A stretch of 64,000 nt of DNA from a virus, in IMG/VR virus record IMGVR_UViG_3300019752_000004, positions 1 through 64,000 of that record; one strand, given 5' to 3'. Under the pieces are notes generated by a model that saw only the letters and a list, made by a program, of their open reading frames with translations, did not search any database and was not told where the DNA came from. A program made the translations under genes and the position numbers. Below are positions 15,510 through 24,710 of this stretch, piece after piece (the stretch's first letter is position 1; each line of letters opens with the position of its first letter).

Positions 15510-16457
15510 ATGGAAAGACTAGATTACATGTGGGCGCAGATTTACAGACCTAGAACTTTAGATGAAATCATTCTTCCAGATCATCTAAAATCTGAGTTTA
15601 AAAAATATGTTGAAAATAAATCTATTCCATCATTATTATTTTATAGTCCTAGTGCTGGCACAGGTAAGACTACATCAGCACTTGCATTAGCTCATGATAT
15701 TGGTTGCAATCATCCATTAAAGATTAATGCTAGTATGGAGACCAGTATTGATGTTATCCGTACCGATGTTAAAAAATACTGTATGCAGTACAGTATTTTT
15801 GATGATGCGGATACAAAAAAGGTTGTCATTCTAGATGAATTTGATAGAATGACGGTACAGGCACAGGAAGCTCTAAAAGGCTTCATGGAAGAAATGTCTA
15901 AAACCACTGCATTTATTATTACTACTAATAACAAGGATAAAATCATTGAGCCACTGATTGACAGGTGTATCAACCATGATTTTATTTGGGATGAAGAAAC
16001 ATCTAGACAACTATCTAAACAGATGTGTATGCGGTGTCTAGATATCTTTAAGCAGGAGAACGTTGAATGTGACATTCAGGTTCTTGCTACTGTTGTTAAA
16101 AAATGTGTACCATCTTTCCGTAAGGTGTTAAATGAATTGCAAAGATATGCAACTCAGTGTAATAATAAAATTGATGCTGGCATTCTTGCACAGGTTGATA
16201 AATCCAGTGTAGATAAGCTTGTAGAATATATTATTGGTAAGAAGTTTAAAGAGCTTGGACAATGGGCGGCTGACAATAAAGAACGTGGAGATATCTTTCA
16301 TATTCTTTATCCTGCTATCAGAGATAAGGTTGAACTTAATGACCTTCCAAGCATTGTGGTAACAATTAACGACTATGACCGTGATTACAGACATGTTAGT
16401 AATAAGTGGTTGCATTTATACGCCATGTTTGTTACTATTGCGGCTAATTTGGATTAA
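15510..16457 (+). CDS. 44: Clamp loader large subunit (gp44-like AAA+ ATPase)
   Basis: A 315-aa protein (T4: 319). Walker A is SPSAGTGKTT at about residues 47-56, Walker B is VVILDEFDRM, sensor 1 is FIITTNN and the RFC-type arginine finger is in PLIDRC. It loads gp45 on DNA together with gp62. Tight operon, 1 nt to the next ATG. Confidence 0.95.
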   Translation: MERLDYMWAQIYRPRTLDEIILPDHLKSEFKKYVENKSIPSLLFYSPSAGTGKTTSALALAHDIGCNHPLKINASMETSIDVIRTDVKKYCMQYSIFDDADTKKVVILDEFDRMTVQAQEALKGFMEEMSKTTAFIITTNNKDKIIEPLIDRCINHDFIWDEETSRQLSKQMCMRCLDIFKQENVECDIQVLATVVKKCVPSFRKVLNELQRYATQCNNKIDAGILAQVDKSSVDKLVEYIIGKKFKELGQWAADNKERGDIFHILYPAIRDKVELNDLPSIVVTINDYDRDYRHVSNKWLHLYAMFVTIAANLD

Positions 16458-16458
16458 T

Positions 16459-16857
16459 ATGTCATACACATTATTCAATTTTCTTGACAGTATTGCACTG
16501 AATAAAGTTGATTTGTATGAAATGGACCCTGTAGCATTTGAAACAGATTATAATGCGTTTATGGTTGCAACTGGATTGGGACAACATGTTGATTGTATTC
16601 TGGTTGCAAACGAAATGAATAAACGCCCTAAAGTTTCAAAATTGATGCATTATGATTATTTACGTGGTGCAATTAGTAAACGTAAACGTTATGGTAAATG
16701 GATCAAACCTAAACCCATTAACGAAGATGTAAAAATGTTGTCAGAATATTATGAAACTAGCATGGAAAAGGCAGAAGATATTCTTAGTATTCTGACACAC
16801 AAACAATTAGAAAATATTAAAAGTAGTTTAAACTCTAAAGATGAGGTAACAAGATGA
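16459..16857 (+). CDS. 62: Clamp loader small subunit (gp62-like)
   Basis: 132 aa, shorter than T4 gp62 (187 aa). Starts MSYTLFNFLDSIALNK; DYLRGAISKRKRYGKW and the YYETSMEKAEDILSIL helix match the gp62 pattern. I use ATG 16459 right after the gp44 stop. Ends ATGA-overlapping with regA. Position between gp44 and RegA supports the call. Confidence 0.85.
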   Translation: MSYTLFNFLDSIALNKVDLYEMDPVAFETDYNAFMVATGLGQHVDCILVANEMNKRPKVSKLMHYDYLRGAISKRKRYGKWIKPKPINEDVKMLSEYYETSMEKAEDILSILTHKQLENIKSSLNSKDEVTR

Positions 16858-17294
16858 GTTTTGAAAAGATTATTGGAAAGGTGTTTACACCAGATGAGTA
16901 TGTGGAAAATATGGTTGAAATTGAATTTACAGATAAAGATATTGACCGTGGATTTAATTTCACTAATGAAACACTAAAGCGTATTGGTGTCACAAGTCGT
17001 GATAAGAACGTACTGTATCCATCATGTGTGCTTTTGCACAAGCGTGGAAGATACTACGTAGCACATTTTAAAGAGATGTTCGTACTGGATGGACAGAGCA
17101 ACCATCTGACTGCAGGTGATTTGTGTAGACGCAATAAAATCTGTGAGATTCTTGAAAGTTGGAATTTAATTGAAATTAAAAATAAATCTGTCATGGAAGG
17201 AGAATTTGCTAGTATGGGTTCTATCAAGGTTCTCAAACATTCTGAACTTTCCGACTGGGAAGTTGTACACAAGTACGTGGTAGGTAATGGTTAG
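16854..17294 (+). CDS. regA: Translational repressor RegA
   Basis: A 146-aa mRNA-binding protein that shuts down translation of early phage genes. VLYPSCVLLHKRGRYYVAHFKEMF, followed by LDGQ, closely follows T4 RegA (VLYQSCHILQKKGLYYIVHFKEM). There is an N-terminal extension of about 19 residues relative to T4; MVEIEF at residue 20 is the T4-like start, but GAGG precedes the upstream ATG, which overlaps the gp62 stop. T4 RegA represses its own operon. Confidence 0.92.
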   Translation: MSFEKIIGKVFTPDEYVENMVEIEFTDKDIDRGFNFTNETLKRIGVTSRDKNVLYPSCVLLHKRGRYYVAHFKEMFVLDGQSNHLTAGDLCRRNKICEILESWNLIEIKNKSVMEGEFASMGSIKVLKHSELSDWEVVHKYVVGNG

Positions 17295-17676
17295 TTTTGA
17301 AGATTTCCTAAAAACTAATAATATCGATTTGCCCGTTGGACATTACAACGTTCAACGGGCCGATATGCCACAGATAGACAACGTAGAAGATTTGATATAT
17401 GTTCTTGTCCAGAATAATATTAAATATGAGCGTGGTCTCTGTGATGTGCAGAATCTAAAACTTACACAGTGTAAAATTGTCAAAGATAAAGTTGTAAAAA
17501 TCATGGACAATTATACTGAATCTGAAATTGTGGTTGCAAATGGATTTGTAATTGACGGTACACATAGATTTGTTGCCGCTTATAATATGGGATTGGAAAC
17601 GATTCCATGCATTCATATTGATGAAGACCCTATCAAAATGTTGGGGTTGCTTAAAGATTTTAGACATGAGGACTAA
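17287..17676 (+). CDS. ParB/sulfiredoxin-fold protein
   Basis: A 129-aa protein. FVIDGTHRFVAAYNMGLETIPC near residue 85-107 is the ParB/Srx box (GxHR..A), and the preceding strand KLTQCKIVKDKVV fits the fold. It is small, with no extra domain. It lies between RegA and the DinG-like helicase, where T4 has the DNA polymerase. Possibly a nuclease or NTP-binding regulator. Confidence 0.65.
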   Translation: MVSFEDFLKTNNIDLPVGHYNVQRADMPQIDNVEDLIYVLVQNNIKYERGLCDVQNLKLTQCKIVKDKVVKIMDNYTESEIVVANGFVIDGTHRFVAAYNMGLETIPCIHIDEDPIKMLGLLKDFRHED

Positions 17677-19344
17677 ATGACTAATCAGGAAATTGTAGAA
17701 TATGCTAAAGAATGCTTTCCTTTTGACACATTCAATCGTGGACAATTGGAAGCCATTGTAGCATGTGTTGATGGAATCGTTAATAAAGATAAATTCCATA
17801 TCTTCATTGAGGCTCCAACTGGTATAGGTAAATCTGTTATTGCTACCACCGTTCATAAGATACTGAGAAAATATAATTATGAACATCGTACAACAATTGC
17901 TACAGCTACTAAAGGTCTACAGGATCAATATCAATCTACACCAGATGCTGATATTTTTGATTTAAAAGGTATGCAGACATATGGATGCAGTTGCGGAAAT
18001 CATGATGCATGGTTCGGCAATCCAAAGTGTTTCGGAATGATTTCACAATCTAAATGCACACCAGAAAATGATTGTGAATATGTTAGAACCCGTGACTATT
18101 GGAAACATGATGCAGTGCTTCGTAGTACAAGTTGTGCATTACAAATTGTATCCCCATATGAATTTACTGGAATCAGAAATGAAAAGACAAATACACGTGC
18201 TGATCTTATTGTAGTTGATGAGTGTCATAAACTTGAAGAACAGATTATTTCAGCATGTACATTGAATCTGAATAAATATGTTTTCGGTGAAAATATGTGT
18301 GATGCTGATGACGATGTACGTAACGTGCAGGATATGATCAACGCACTAATTCTTCGATGTACTGTATATAAAGAAGGCCATGTATTTAAATCACACAATT
18401 CTGAATCTGTGATTGAAGAACACGCTAGAATCATCATCAGTGAATTGATGGACATATCCGAAAAATATAAAAGTATGAAAACTAAAAGTGCGGTTGAACG
18501 TCAGATTGCACAGAAAGTTTTCCAGATCGCGAATGAACTTGCTATGTGTGTACAGGCACGTACAATCATTTTGAATCGAATCGAACATGACTATATGCAG
18601 TTGAAGCCAGTCTTTGCAAAAGAATTGGCATATAACACATTATTCTGTAAGGCTGATTATTTCATTCATATGAGTGCTACTATATGTGGAATGGAATCAT
18701 ATGCTGAATCACTCGGTATCAAATCAAATGACTATCTTGCATATGCATTTGACAACCCGATTCCAGTCGAAAACAGGCGTATTGTATATATCCCGATGTA
18801 TAAAATGAGTGGTGGTGATATACCACGACAGAAAATCATTGGCATGGCTAAAGACATTGCTAAGATTCGAAAGGAACATGAGGGTGAAAATGGTGTTGTG
18901 CATACAGTCAGTTACAAACTTGCAGATTCACTCCAATACAATAGCATTGACAAAGATGGTATGTACATTCTCAAAGACCGTGAACGTATTGTGGAACTTA
19001 TGAAGACCCAAAAAGGTGTTTGTCTGCTCAGTCCAAGTGTGGAGGAGGGTTATGACTTTAAAGACGATGATGCACGGTTTCAGGTGATCGCCAAGATGCC
19101 ATTTGGGTATCTAGGAGACCCACTTATTAAACTTAACTGTGAACAACGACCTGATTCATATGGTAGAGCTACTGTACTTAGAGTTGTACAGGCATGTGGA
19201 CGGACGACCAGAGGGATGAATGATTACAGCACCACATATATTCTTGATAAGAATTTTGGTATGCTGTTAGCACGTAATGAAAAGTTCTTTCCCAAATGGT
19301 TTCTTGATGCAATTGAATGGTATGATCCAGAAGATTTAAAATAG
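17677..19344 (+). CDS. DinG/XPD-like superfamily 2 DNA helicase
   Basis: A 555-aa helicase. Walker A EAPTGIGKSV near residue 50, DEAH-type box VVDECHKLE near 184, motif V/VI QACGRTTRG near the C-terminus. The Cys-containing insert between motifs Ia and II (YGCSCGNH, KCFGM, KCTPENDC) matches the position of the iron-sulfur domain in DinG/XPD helicases. It abuts the ParB-like gene and ends at a PeSL-like element. Confidence 0.88.
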   Translation: MTNQEIVEYAKECFPFDTFNRGQLEAIVACVDGIVNKDKFHIFIEAPTGIGKSVIATTVHKILRKYNYEHRTTIATATKGLQDQYQSTPDADIFDLKGMQTYGCSCGNHDAWFGNPKCFGMISQSKCTPENDCEYVRTRDYWKHDAVLRSTSCALQIVSPYEFTGIRNEKTNTRADLIVVDECHKLEEQIISACTLNLNKYVFGENMCDADDDVRNVQDMINALILRCTVYKEGHVFKSHNSESVIEEHARIIISELMDISEKYKSMKTKSAVERQIAQKVFQIANELAMCVQARTIILNRIEHDYMQLKPVFAKELAYNTLFCKADYFIHMSATICGMESYAESLGIKSNDYLAYAFDNPIPVENRRIVYIPMYKMSGGDIPRQKIIGMAKDIAKIRKEHEGENGVVHTVSYKLADSLQYNSIDKDGMYILKDRERIVELMKTQKGVCLLSPSVEEGYDFKDDDARFQVIAKMPFGYLGDPLIKLNCEQRPDSYGRATVLRVVQACGRTTRGMNDYSTTYILDKNFGMLLARNEKFFPKWFLDAIEWYDPEDLK

Positions 19345-19396
19345 TTGACAAATGATATTAAGGTGTGTATTGCTATATGTGATACACACCTTTTAA
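19345..19396 (+). promoter_or_regulatory. Promoter embedded in stem-loop (PeSL-like), copy 2
   Basis: TTGACA (19345-19350), 17-bp spacer, TATTGC (19368-19373). Stem AAGGTGTGTAT (19360-19370) pairs with ATACACACCTT (19382-19392) across an 11-nt loop, followed by TT. It is shorter-looped than the other four copies. Drives gp52. Confidence 0.8.
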
Positions 19397-19414
19397 TTTA
19401 TAAGGAAACAGTAT

Positions 19415-20710
19415 ATGAGAATTAAAGAATTTGTAGACACTGAATTAAAATCATATTCGGTGTGTGATAATAAGAGGTCAATTCCTGAACTCATGGATGG
19501 GTTAAAAACCACACAACGTAGATTGGTCTACTGTATGATGAAACACCCCAAACGCGCAAAGGTGAGTGTAATTGGACCTAAAGCAAGCCAGATGACAAAC
19601 TATCCACATGGTGAGACATCTATCATGGGTGCAGCTGTTAATATGGCACAAGATTTTGTTGGATCAAACAATCTTCCACTTTTGAATGGTATTGGTATGT
19701 TTGGCACGATTCTTGACAAGGAAAGTAGTTCATTTAGATACATTCATGCCGAATTGAACACAAAAAACTCTAAGATTTTCAATCCAAATGATGACATTGT
19801 ACTACAATACAAAGAAAAGGAAGGTCATCAGATTGAACCCAAAACATATTATCCTATGTTTCCACTTGCATTTGTAAATGGGTGTAAGGGTATCGGTAAT
19901 GGATATTCTATCAATCTGTTACCACATGACATCAAGGATTTGAAAAAATGTGCAAGGGAATATGTTAGAACTGGTTATATCAAAACTAAACTTGTACCTC
20001 ATTTTAATGGATACAAAGGAAAGGTTGAACGTGATGGGGAACAGATTATTATCACGGGAGTAATTGAAAAAGTAAATTCGACCACACTCAGAATCACTGA
20101 ACTTCCACCTAAACACGAAATCAGCAAATATAAAAAACTGTTGTTCAAACTAGTAGATGACAAATTCATCAAAGGTTTTAAAAATAATTCTACCAAAGAT
20201 GGGTGGAATATTGAAATTAAAGCCACTAGAGAAACCGTCAAACTAGATGAAAGTGTTCTGTTAGATAAGTTTAAAATGATTGATAGAATGACACAGACCG
20301 TTGTGTTCTGGAATGAAGGTGTTCTTACACAGTTTAAAACGCCAGAACATGCCCTAGAAACGTTTTTTAAGCATCGTCTGGATATCTACCATTCCAGAAA
20401 CAAGAAAATGATTTCTAGGCTTAAATCAGAGCTTAATATGATGTGTCATAAAATTAACTTCATCAATCTGTGGAATGAAGAATCTGTGACAATGCGTAAA
20501 TTTGATAAACAGTCTTTAATTCGATACGTGACTGATGAAATAGATTGTAGTTTTGAAGAAGCTGAGCCACTTATCAAAATGCCTGTATATAATCTTACTG
20601 AATCCGAGATTGATAAATGTAGGGGTAAAATGCGAGAATGTGAAAACAATATTCAGGAACTGCTTGATCAGGATGTAAATAAACAATATTTGAAAGAAAT
20701 TAATTTCTAA
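19415..20710 (+). CDS. 52: Type II DNA topoisomerase medium subunit (gp52-like)
   Basis: A 431-aa GyrA/ParC-type breakage-reunion subunit (T4 gp52: 442 aa). Visible motifs are RSIPELMDGLKTTQRRLVYC, SQMTNYPHGETSIMGAAVNM and the catalytic Tyr109 in SSSFRYIHAEL. It acts with a large ATPase subunit not in this window. AAGGAA ribosome site. Closed by a hairpin at 20715-20744. Confidence 0.95.
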   Translation: MRIKEFVDTELKSYSVCDNKRSIPELMDGLKTTQRRLVYCMMKHPKRAKVSVIGPKASQMTNYPHGETSIMGAAVNMAQDFVGSNNLPLLNGIGMFGTILDKESSSFRYIHAELNTKNSKIFNPNDDIVLQYKEKEGHQIEPKTYYPMFPLAFVNGCKGIGNGYSINLLPHDIKDLKKCAREYVRTGYIKTKLVPHFNGYKGKVERDGEQIIITGVIEKVNSTTLRITELPPKHEISKYKKLLFKLVDDKFIKGFKNNSTKDGWNIEIKATRETVKLDESVLLDKFKMIDRMTQTVVFWNEGVLTQFKTPEHALETFFKHRLDIYHSRNKKMISRLKSELNMMCHKINFINLWNEESVTMRKFDKQSLIRYVTDEIDCSFEEAEPLIKMPVYNLTESEIDKCRGKMRECENNIQELLDQDVNKQYLKEINF

Positions 20711-20714
20711 TAAA

Positions 20715-20750
20715 ATGGGTTTGGTGTGGAAATACCAAACCCATAAATAT
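20715..20750 (+). terminator. Terminator overlapping a late promoter
   Basis: ATGGGTTTGGT (20715-20725) pairs with ACCAAACCCAT (20734-20744). The last bases of the stem begin the late-promoter-like CATAAATA (20742-20749). One short segment would therefore end the gp52 transcript and start the late unit at 20778. Confidence 0.75.
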
Positions 20751-20777
20751 GTTTATAACATAATAAAGGTAGTAAAT

Positions 20778-21920
20778 ATGAAAATAAATTTAACAGAAGC
20801 TTTCGATTCGACTCCGTATGACACCCAAATGGTTAAACGTGCTGGTGGGTATCACTATATTTTTGAAGATGAAGAGGGCAAAGGTTGGCGTGTATCATTC
20901 AACCCGCCATCTAAATTTGGCAAGAAAGTCCGTATTGTCACAATCGGAAAGCGTATCGGTAAAGGTAAATCATACGATGAACGTAATCTGAAAAGGTTCA
21001 AGAAGCCACAGAAAATTATTGCAACATTTCTGGCGGCATATAGACAATTTATTAAATCCCCTGTAGGTAAAGGTACTTTAGGATACGCTGTAAAATTCCC
21101 TAAAGGTGTGTTTGGTCGCGCTGAACGCATTTTAAAGAAAATCATTAACAGGAAGTTTAGGCAGTTCCTAACAATTGTTGATACAGATTATACTCCACAG
21201 GAAAAGTATAGTTTCATTTGGATCGTAAAGAAAGGTCAGAATCCAGAAAAGGTGTTTAGTGGACCAGCACTTGCAAGTGAAGTATTTGGTGTGTCAGATG
21301 AACCTGAATCAGTTGATGATGATATGAATGTTGATGATGCTGGTGTGAGTGTAATTGCGTTGTCTGGATTCCGTGGAACAAATGGTGAACGATATATTGT
21401 TATCGCTGATGATACAATCACAGATAGTATCAATGCCATCAATATTGAAACGGGTGAAGTTGAAACGACAGATGTAAATAGAACTATTAATCTTACACAA
21501 GAAGATTATATCAGTGCACTAGATGAAATCGAATCTGAATATGGCGACACTGCTATTAAAGATATTGCAGATGATTCTGGATATGGATATGATAAAGCGT
21601 CTAAATTTATGAGTGAACTTCTGAATAAAGCTGGATATGAGGATGAAGATATTGTAGATGAACCAGAAGATGATGCGGACGTTCCAGAGCCTGTCGATGA
21701 ACCAGAACCCGAAACCGAGCCTGAAATTGATGTAGTTGATATTATTAATCAACTAAATGATTTACTTTCAGGTGAATATGACGATGATCCAGAACAATTC
21801 GAAGATGCGTTTGAAACTGCATTAGACGCAATTGAACAAAGTGGTTTAATTGATGAATATAATGATTTGTTAATGCGAGTAAGTGATTATTATACACAAT
21901 TGTTAAGGGCATTGGTGTAA
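20778..21920 (+). CDS. Virion-associated hypothetical with acidic C-terminus
   Basis: A 380-aa protein. I use ATG 20778 (MKINLTEAFDS) preceded by AAAGGT; the frame is open 21 codons upstream across the terminator. Residues 1-175 are basic (KFGKKVRIVTIGKRIGKGK), residues 190-380 very acidic with PEP-type repeats (EPVDEPEPETEPE). Late promoter, and immediately upstream of the polyvalent protein, so probably packaged or involved in head assembly. No family recognised. Confidence 0.65.
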   Translation: MKINLTEAFDSTPYDTQMVKRAGGYHYIFEDEEGKGWRVSFNPPSKFGKKVRIVTIGKRIGKGKSYDERNLKRFKKPQKIIATFLAAYRQFIKSPVGKGTLGYAVKFPKGVFGRAERILKKIINRKFRQFLTIVDTDYTPQEKYSFIWIVKKGQNPEKVFSGPALASEVFGVSDEPESVDDDMNVDDAGVSVIALSGFRGTNGERYIVIADDTITDSINAINIETGEVETTDVNRTINLTQEDYISALDEIESEYGDTAIKDIADDSGYGYDKASKFMSELLNKAGYEDEDIVDEPEDDADVPEPVDEPEPETEPEIDVVDIINQLNDLLSGEYDDDPEQFEDAFETALDAIEQSGLIDEYNDLLMRVSDYYTQLLRALV

Positions 21921-21921
21921 C

Positions 21922-23925
21922 ATGACTGTACGGGAAAAATTAGAATATCAGAAAAAGATTAGACTCGCATTAGCTGATATACCAGATGCACCGATTAGAG
22001 TTAAAATGAACCTTCTGAAATCGCTTAGACAGTGGTTTCAGAAGCTAAAGGTTAAAACAGAAGCACCTGAACCAGAAAAACAATTGATGACTCAGGCGGA
22101 TATCAATATCCGCCGTAAACGTAGAGAATATGTAGATGTTGGCGAAAAAATTGGTGGTGCTAAGAAAGATTTATGGTCAACTAAATCAGATAGAGGTTTA
22201 GATGTATCTGATTATGAAAATATGGATTCTGGCGCAGCACATAAACTGGTCACTAAGACAAACGTGTTTAAAGGTGTACTTGATGAGTTCATTGATGAAA
22301 ATGGCATGGATGCACAATCCGCATTCGTTTTCAACAAAGTTATGGGTTCGATACAAACAAAACCGAATGACAGCGATCAGGATAGAAAGAATTATGTAAT
22401 TGCATGTGATAAACTAAAAGAATATTTCCGTGGTGCAACCAATATAGATGAATTTTATGAAGTGTATAAACAGATTCGTATGGAGGTACGAGGATATCAT
22501 TTGACTGCTGATGAACTTCCATATAAAGAATTTATGGATAAATGGCGTAAAGAATATTTTGATGCAGTTGATAAATTAACAAAAGAAAATGAAAAAGGAG
22601 GTATGACATACTATAGTGCTTCGGGGGATGCTAGAAGAAAAGCAATGGAAAAATATAAAAATGACCCAAAATATATAGAAGCTAAAAAGATTCTTGATGA
22701 TGCCTATGATAGAGAAGTTAATGATCCAAATTCAGTCGCCAATCAGTATCAATCTCTTGGAAAAAGATTTAATAATCTTATACTGGGTCGATCAAATGCG
22801 TTTAATAAAAATTTTGAGGCATCACAGTATTTGGAAAAGGATGATTTTTCATGGCGTGAAAAGAAAAAACGTAGTGCAGATTCAAAGAAAAATAAAGAAA
22901 AATGGAAACGAATCGTACCAGAATCCGTAGAACGTTCTGGTGGACGCAATTTTGATTTTAAACCAGATGATATTTTGAATGAATTTAAAATTAGAGGTCT
23001 GGAATACGGAAACTACGTTGACGAAGAGAGTGCTAAACACCACACTCAGATGATGGGGTTAGGGTTTGTTGATATGGCGGATGCACTTGATATACCATTT
23101 GAACAGATTTCATATGGCGGAAAACTTGGCATGGCTATCGGTGCACGTGGTTCTGGAAATGCACTTGCTCATTATGAACCTGCTAAGAAAGTTATTAATA
23201 TGACTAAACTCAAAGGTGGTGGCAGTCTAGCTCACGAATGGGGACATTATCTAGACAATATGATAACAAACGTTCTGACTGATGGTGAAAATTCATTTTC
23301 ATTCATGACTCAAAGTGACGTTGATGGTATAGCAGCTAGTAGTAAAAAAACTGGTGCAAAGGAGATAGCATCAATTTATAAACGCATCCTTAAAAATATG
23401 AAAAGTGGTGACAAAGGTAGAAAATCATCTTCTGTATCAGCAGATGACGGAACTAGAACATATAGATGGCCTTTCTACGGTGAACCAGATGAAATTCAAG
23501 ACGCACAGGCTCTGATGGACAGGGTTGCGGGGCAAACTAAAAGACGTGGAAATAAAAGAGTACCAGCATTTAAAGATGCAGTTTTACAACGTGCAGCAGA
23601 CTATATTGAACATAAAACAGGTCAAACTGTTTACTGGGGTGAAGGTAAATCACAATTTCAGATTGATTCAGAAAATGCTGGCACGGGGAAGAAGAGTAAG
23701 TACTGGACTTCCGATGTTGAGATGTTCGCACGTATGTTTGAAGCTGTGATTCAAAATAAACTCACAAAAAAGGGAATTAAAAACACATATCTAGTGACAG
23801 ATGTTAAAAGAATCCAAGGACCTTATCCACGGGGCGAAGAACTTGAATATCTTGAAACAGAAGTTGATAATCTGTTTGCAGTTCTAAAAAGAAACAATCT
23901 TTTAGAACAATTTTCAAAATATTAA
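21922..23925 (+). CDS. Polyvalent protein with LPD1-like HExxH metallopeptidase domain
   Basis: A 667-aa protein. Residues about 345-450 match the LPD1 domain of large polyvalent proteins: FKIRGLEYGNYV, ADALDIPFEQ, GKLGMAIGARGSG, ALAHYEPAKKVINMTK and GGGSLAHEWGHYLDNM, with the zinc motif HEWGH at residues 438-442. The N-terminal region is charged and helical. Polyvalent proteins are thought to be co-injected with DNA and to counter host defences. Starts 1 nt after the preceding gene in the same late unit. Confidence 0.82.
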   Translation: MTVREKLEYQKKIRLALADIPDAPIRVKMNLLKSLRQWFQKLKVKTEAPEPEKQLMTQADINIRRKRREYVDVGEKIGGAKKDLWSTKSDRGLDVSDYENMDSGAAHKLVTKTNVFKGVLDEFIDENGMDAQSAFVFNKVMGSIQTKPNDSDQDRKNYVIACDKLKEYFRGATNIDEFYEVYKQIRMEVRGYHLTADELPYKEFMDKWRKEYFDAVDKLTKENEKGGMTYYSASGDARRKAMEKYKNDPKYIEAKKILDDAYDREVNDPNSVANQYQSLGKRFNNLILGRSNAFNKNFEASQYLEKDDFSWREKKKRSADSKKNKEKWKRIVPESVERSGGRNFDFKPDDILNEFKIRGLEYGNYVDEESAKHHTQMMGLGFVDMADALDIPFEQISYGGKLGMAIGARGSGNALAHYEPAKKVINMTKLKGGGSLAHEWGHYLDNMITNVLTDGENSFSFMTQSDVDGIAASSKKTGAKEIASIYKRILKNMKSGDKGRKSSSVSADDGTRTYRWPFYGEPDEIQDAQALMDRVAGQTKRRGNKRVPAFKDAVLQRAADYIEHKTGQTVYWGEGKSQFQIDSENAGTGKKSKYWTSDVEMFARMFEAVIQNKLTKKGIKNTYLVTDVKRIQGPYPRGEELEYLETEVDNLFAVLKRNNLLEQFSKY

Positions 23926-23934
23926 TAAAAGTTG

Positions 23935-23996
23935 TTGACAACTAAAACTAAGGTGTGTATTCCTGTATTTGTGAGCAGGTGATACACACCTTTTTT
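23935..23996 (+). promoter_or_regulatory. Promoter embedded in stem-loop (PeSL-like), copy 3
   Basis: TTGACA (23935-23940), 17-bp spacer, TATTCC (23958-23963). Stem AAGGTGTGTAT (23950-23960) and ATACACACCTT (23982-23992) with a T-run. Sequence identical to copy 4 except for two positions in the hairpin. It closes the late polyvalent unit and opens the early one. Confidence 0.82.
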
Positions 23997-24018
23997 AATT
24001 TTTAAAATGGAGAACACA

Positions 24019-24255
24019 ATGATCGATTACAGAACAAAGATTAAAATTATTCAGCAGGGCATGGTATTGAATCAACTTAAATTTGAAATCAACCCGTACA
24101 TCGATGACGATTATGCTATCACACTCACAACAGATTTGACTGAAATGGATGATGAAACTTTCAATGCACATGTCGATAATATGTCAACTGATACTATATC
24201 ATACGTGAAATTAGGATTGTTTCTCAGTGCACATTATATACTGAATGTGATGTAA
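24019..24255 (+). CDS. Hypothetical 78-aa protein
   Basis: Start at ATG 24019; GGAG inside the preceding ATGGAGAACACA is the ribosome site, so the ATG at 24007 is not used. Small acidic protein without motifs. Its first 13 coding bases (ATGATCGATTACA) recur at 35531 after another PeSL-like copy. Confidence 0.65.
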   Translation: MIDYRTKIKIIQQGMVLNQLKFEINPYIDDDYAITLTTDLTEMDDETFNAHVDNMSTDTISYVKLGLFLSAHYILNVM

Positions 24256-24284
24256 TACGTAATTTTAAATGTATGGAGACCAAA

Positions 24285-24626
24285 ATGTCTAGAGATTATG
24301 ATTCATTTGTAGTTGTTTACACAAATTCCCTTGGTGAAAATGAACTTTATATCATTGATGGTAAAAAGGTTGATGACGAAACTGCTAAAATCATCTATGA
24401 ATCATGCAATGCATATATCAATGATGTGAACACTATTGATGACAGTGCTGCATTGAAATTCTATGCTATGGTTGATACTAATACCGATGTTGAATTTTGT
24501 GAAGAAAATTCAATTGATCCAACACTCATTGGAAAATTTGCAGATTGTAAACGCAATACCAATATAAACCAGTCTGTATTGTGCAAGGAAGAAGTGAATA
24601 TCATCTTTACTGGATGGCGAATGTAA
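24285..24626 (+). CDS. Hypothetical 113-aa acidic protein
   Basis: ATG 24285 with GGAG seven bases upstream. Begins MSRDYDSFVVVYTNSLGE. Soluble and acidic, a beta-strand-rich start followed by helices. Second gene of the unit started by PeSL-like copy 3 and ended by the hairpin at 24650. No family recognised. Confidence 0.65.
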   Translation: MSRDYDSFVVVYTNSLGENELYIIDGKKVDDETAKIIYESCNAYINDVNTIDDSAALKFYAMVDTNTDVEFCEENSIDPTLIGKFADCKRNTNINQSVLCKEEVNIIFTGWRM

Positions 24627-24649
24627 CTGGACAACATAAAAATTTATAA

Positions 24650-24688
24650 ACCACAGTGCTTGACTGCACTGTGGTTTTCTGTTATGGT
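24650..24688 (+). promoter_or_regulatory. Terminator hairpin whose loop is the -35 box
   Basis: ACCACAGTGC (24650-24659) and GCACTGTGGT (24666-24675) form a perfect 10-bp stem; the 6-nt loop is TTGACT, a -35 element. TTTTCTG follows the stem, and TATGGT (24683-24688) lies 17 bp after the -35, with an extended TGN. It ends the upstream unit and starts the RNase H unit within 39 nt. Confidence 0.75.
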
Positions 24689-24710
24689 ATTTCAAACAAA
24701 GGAGAATTCG

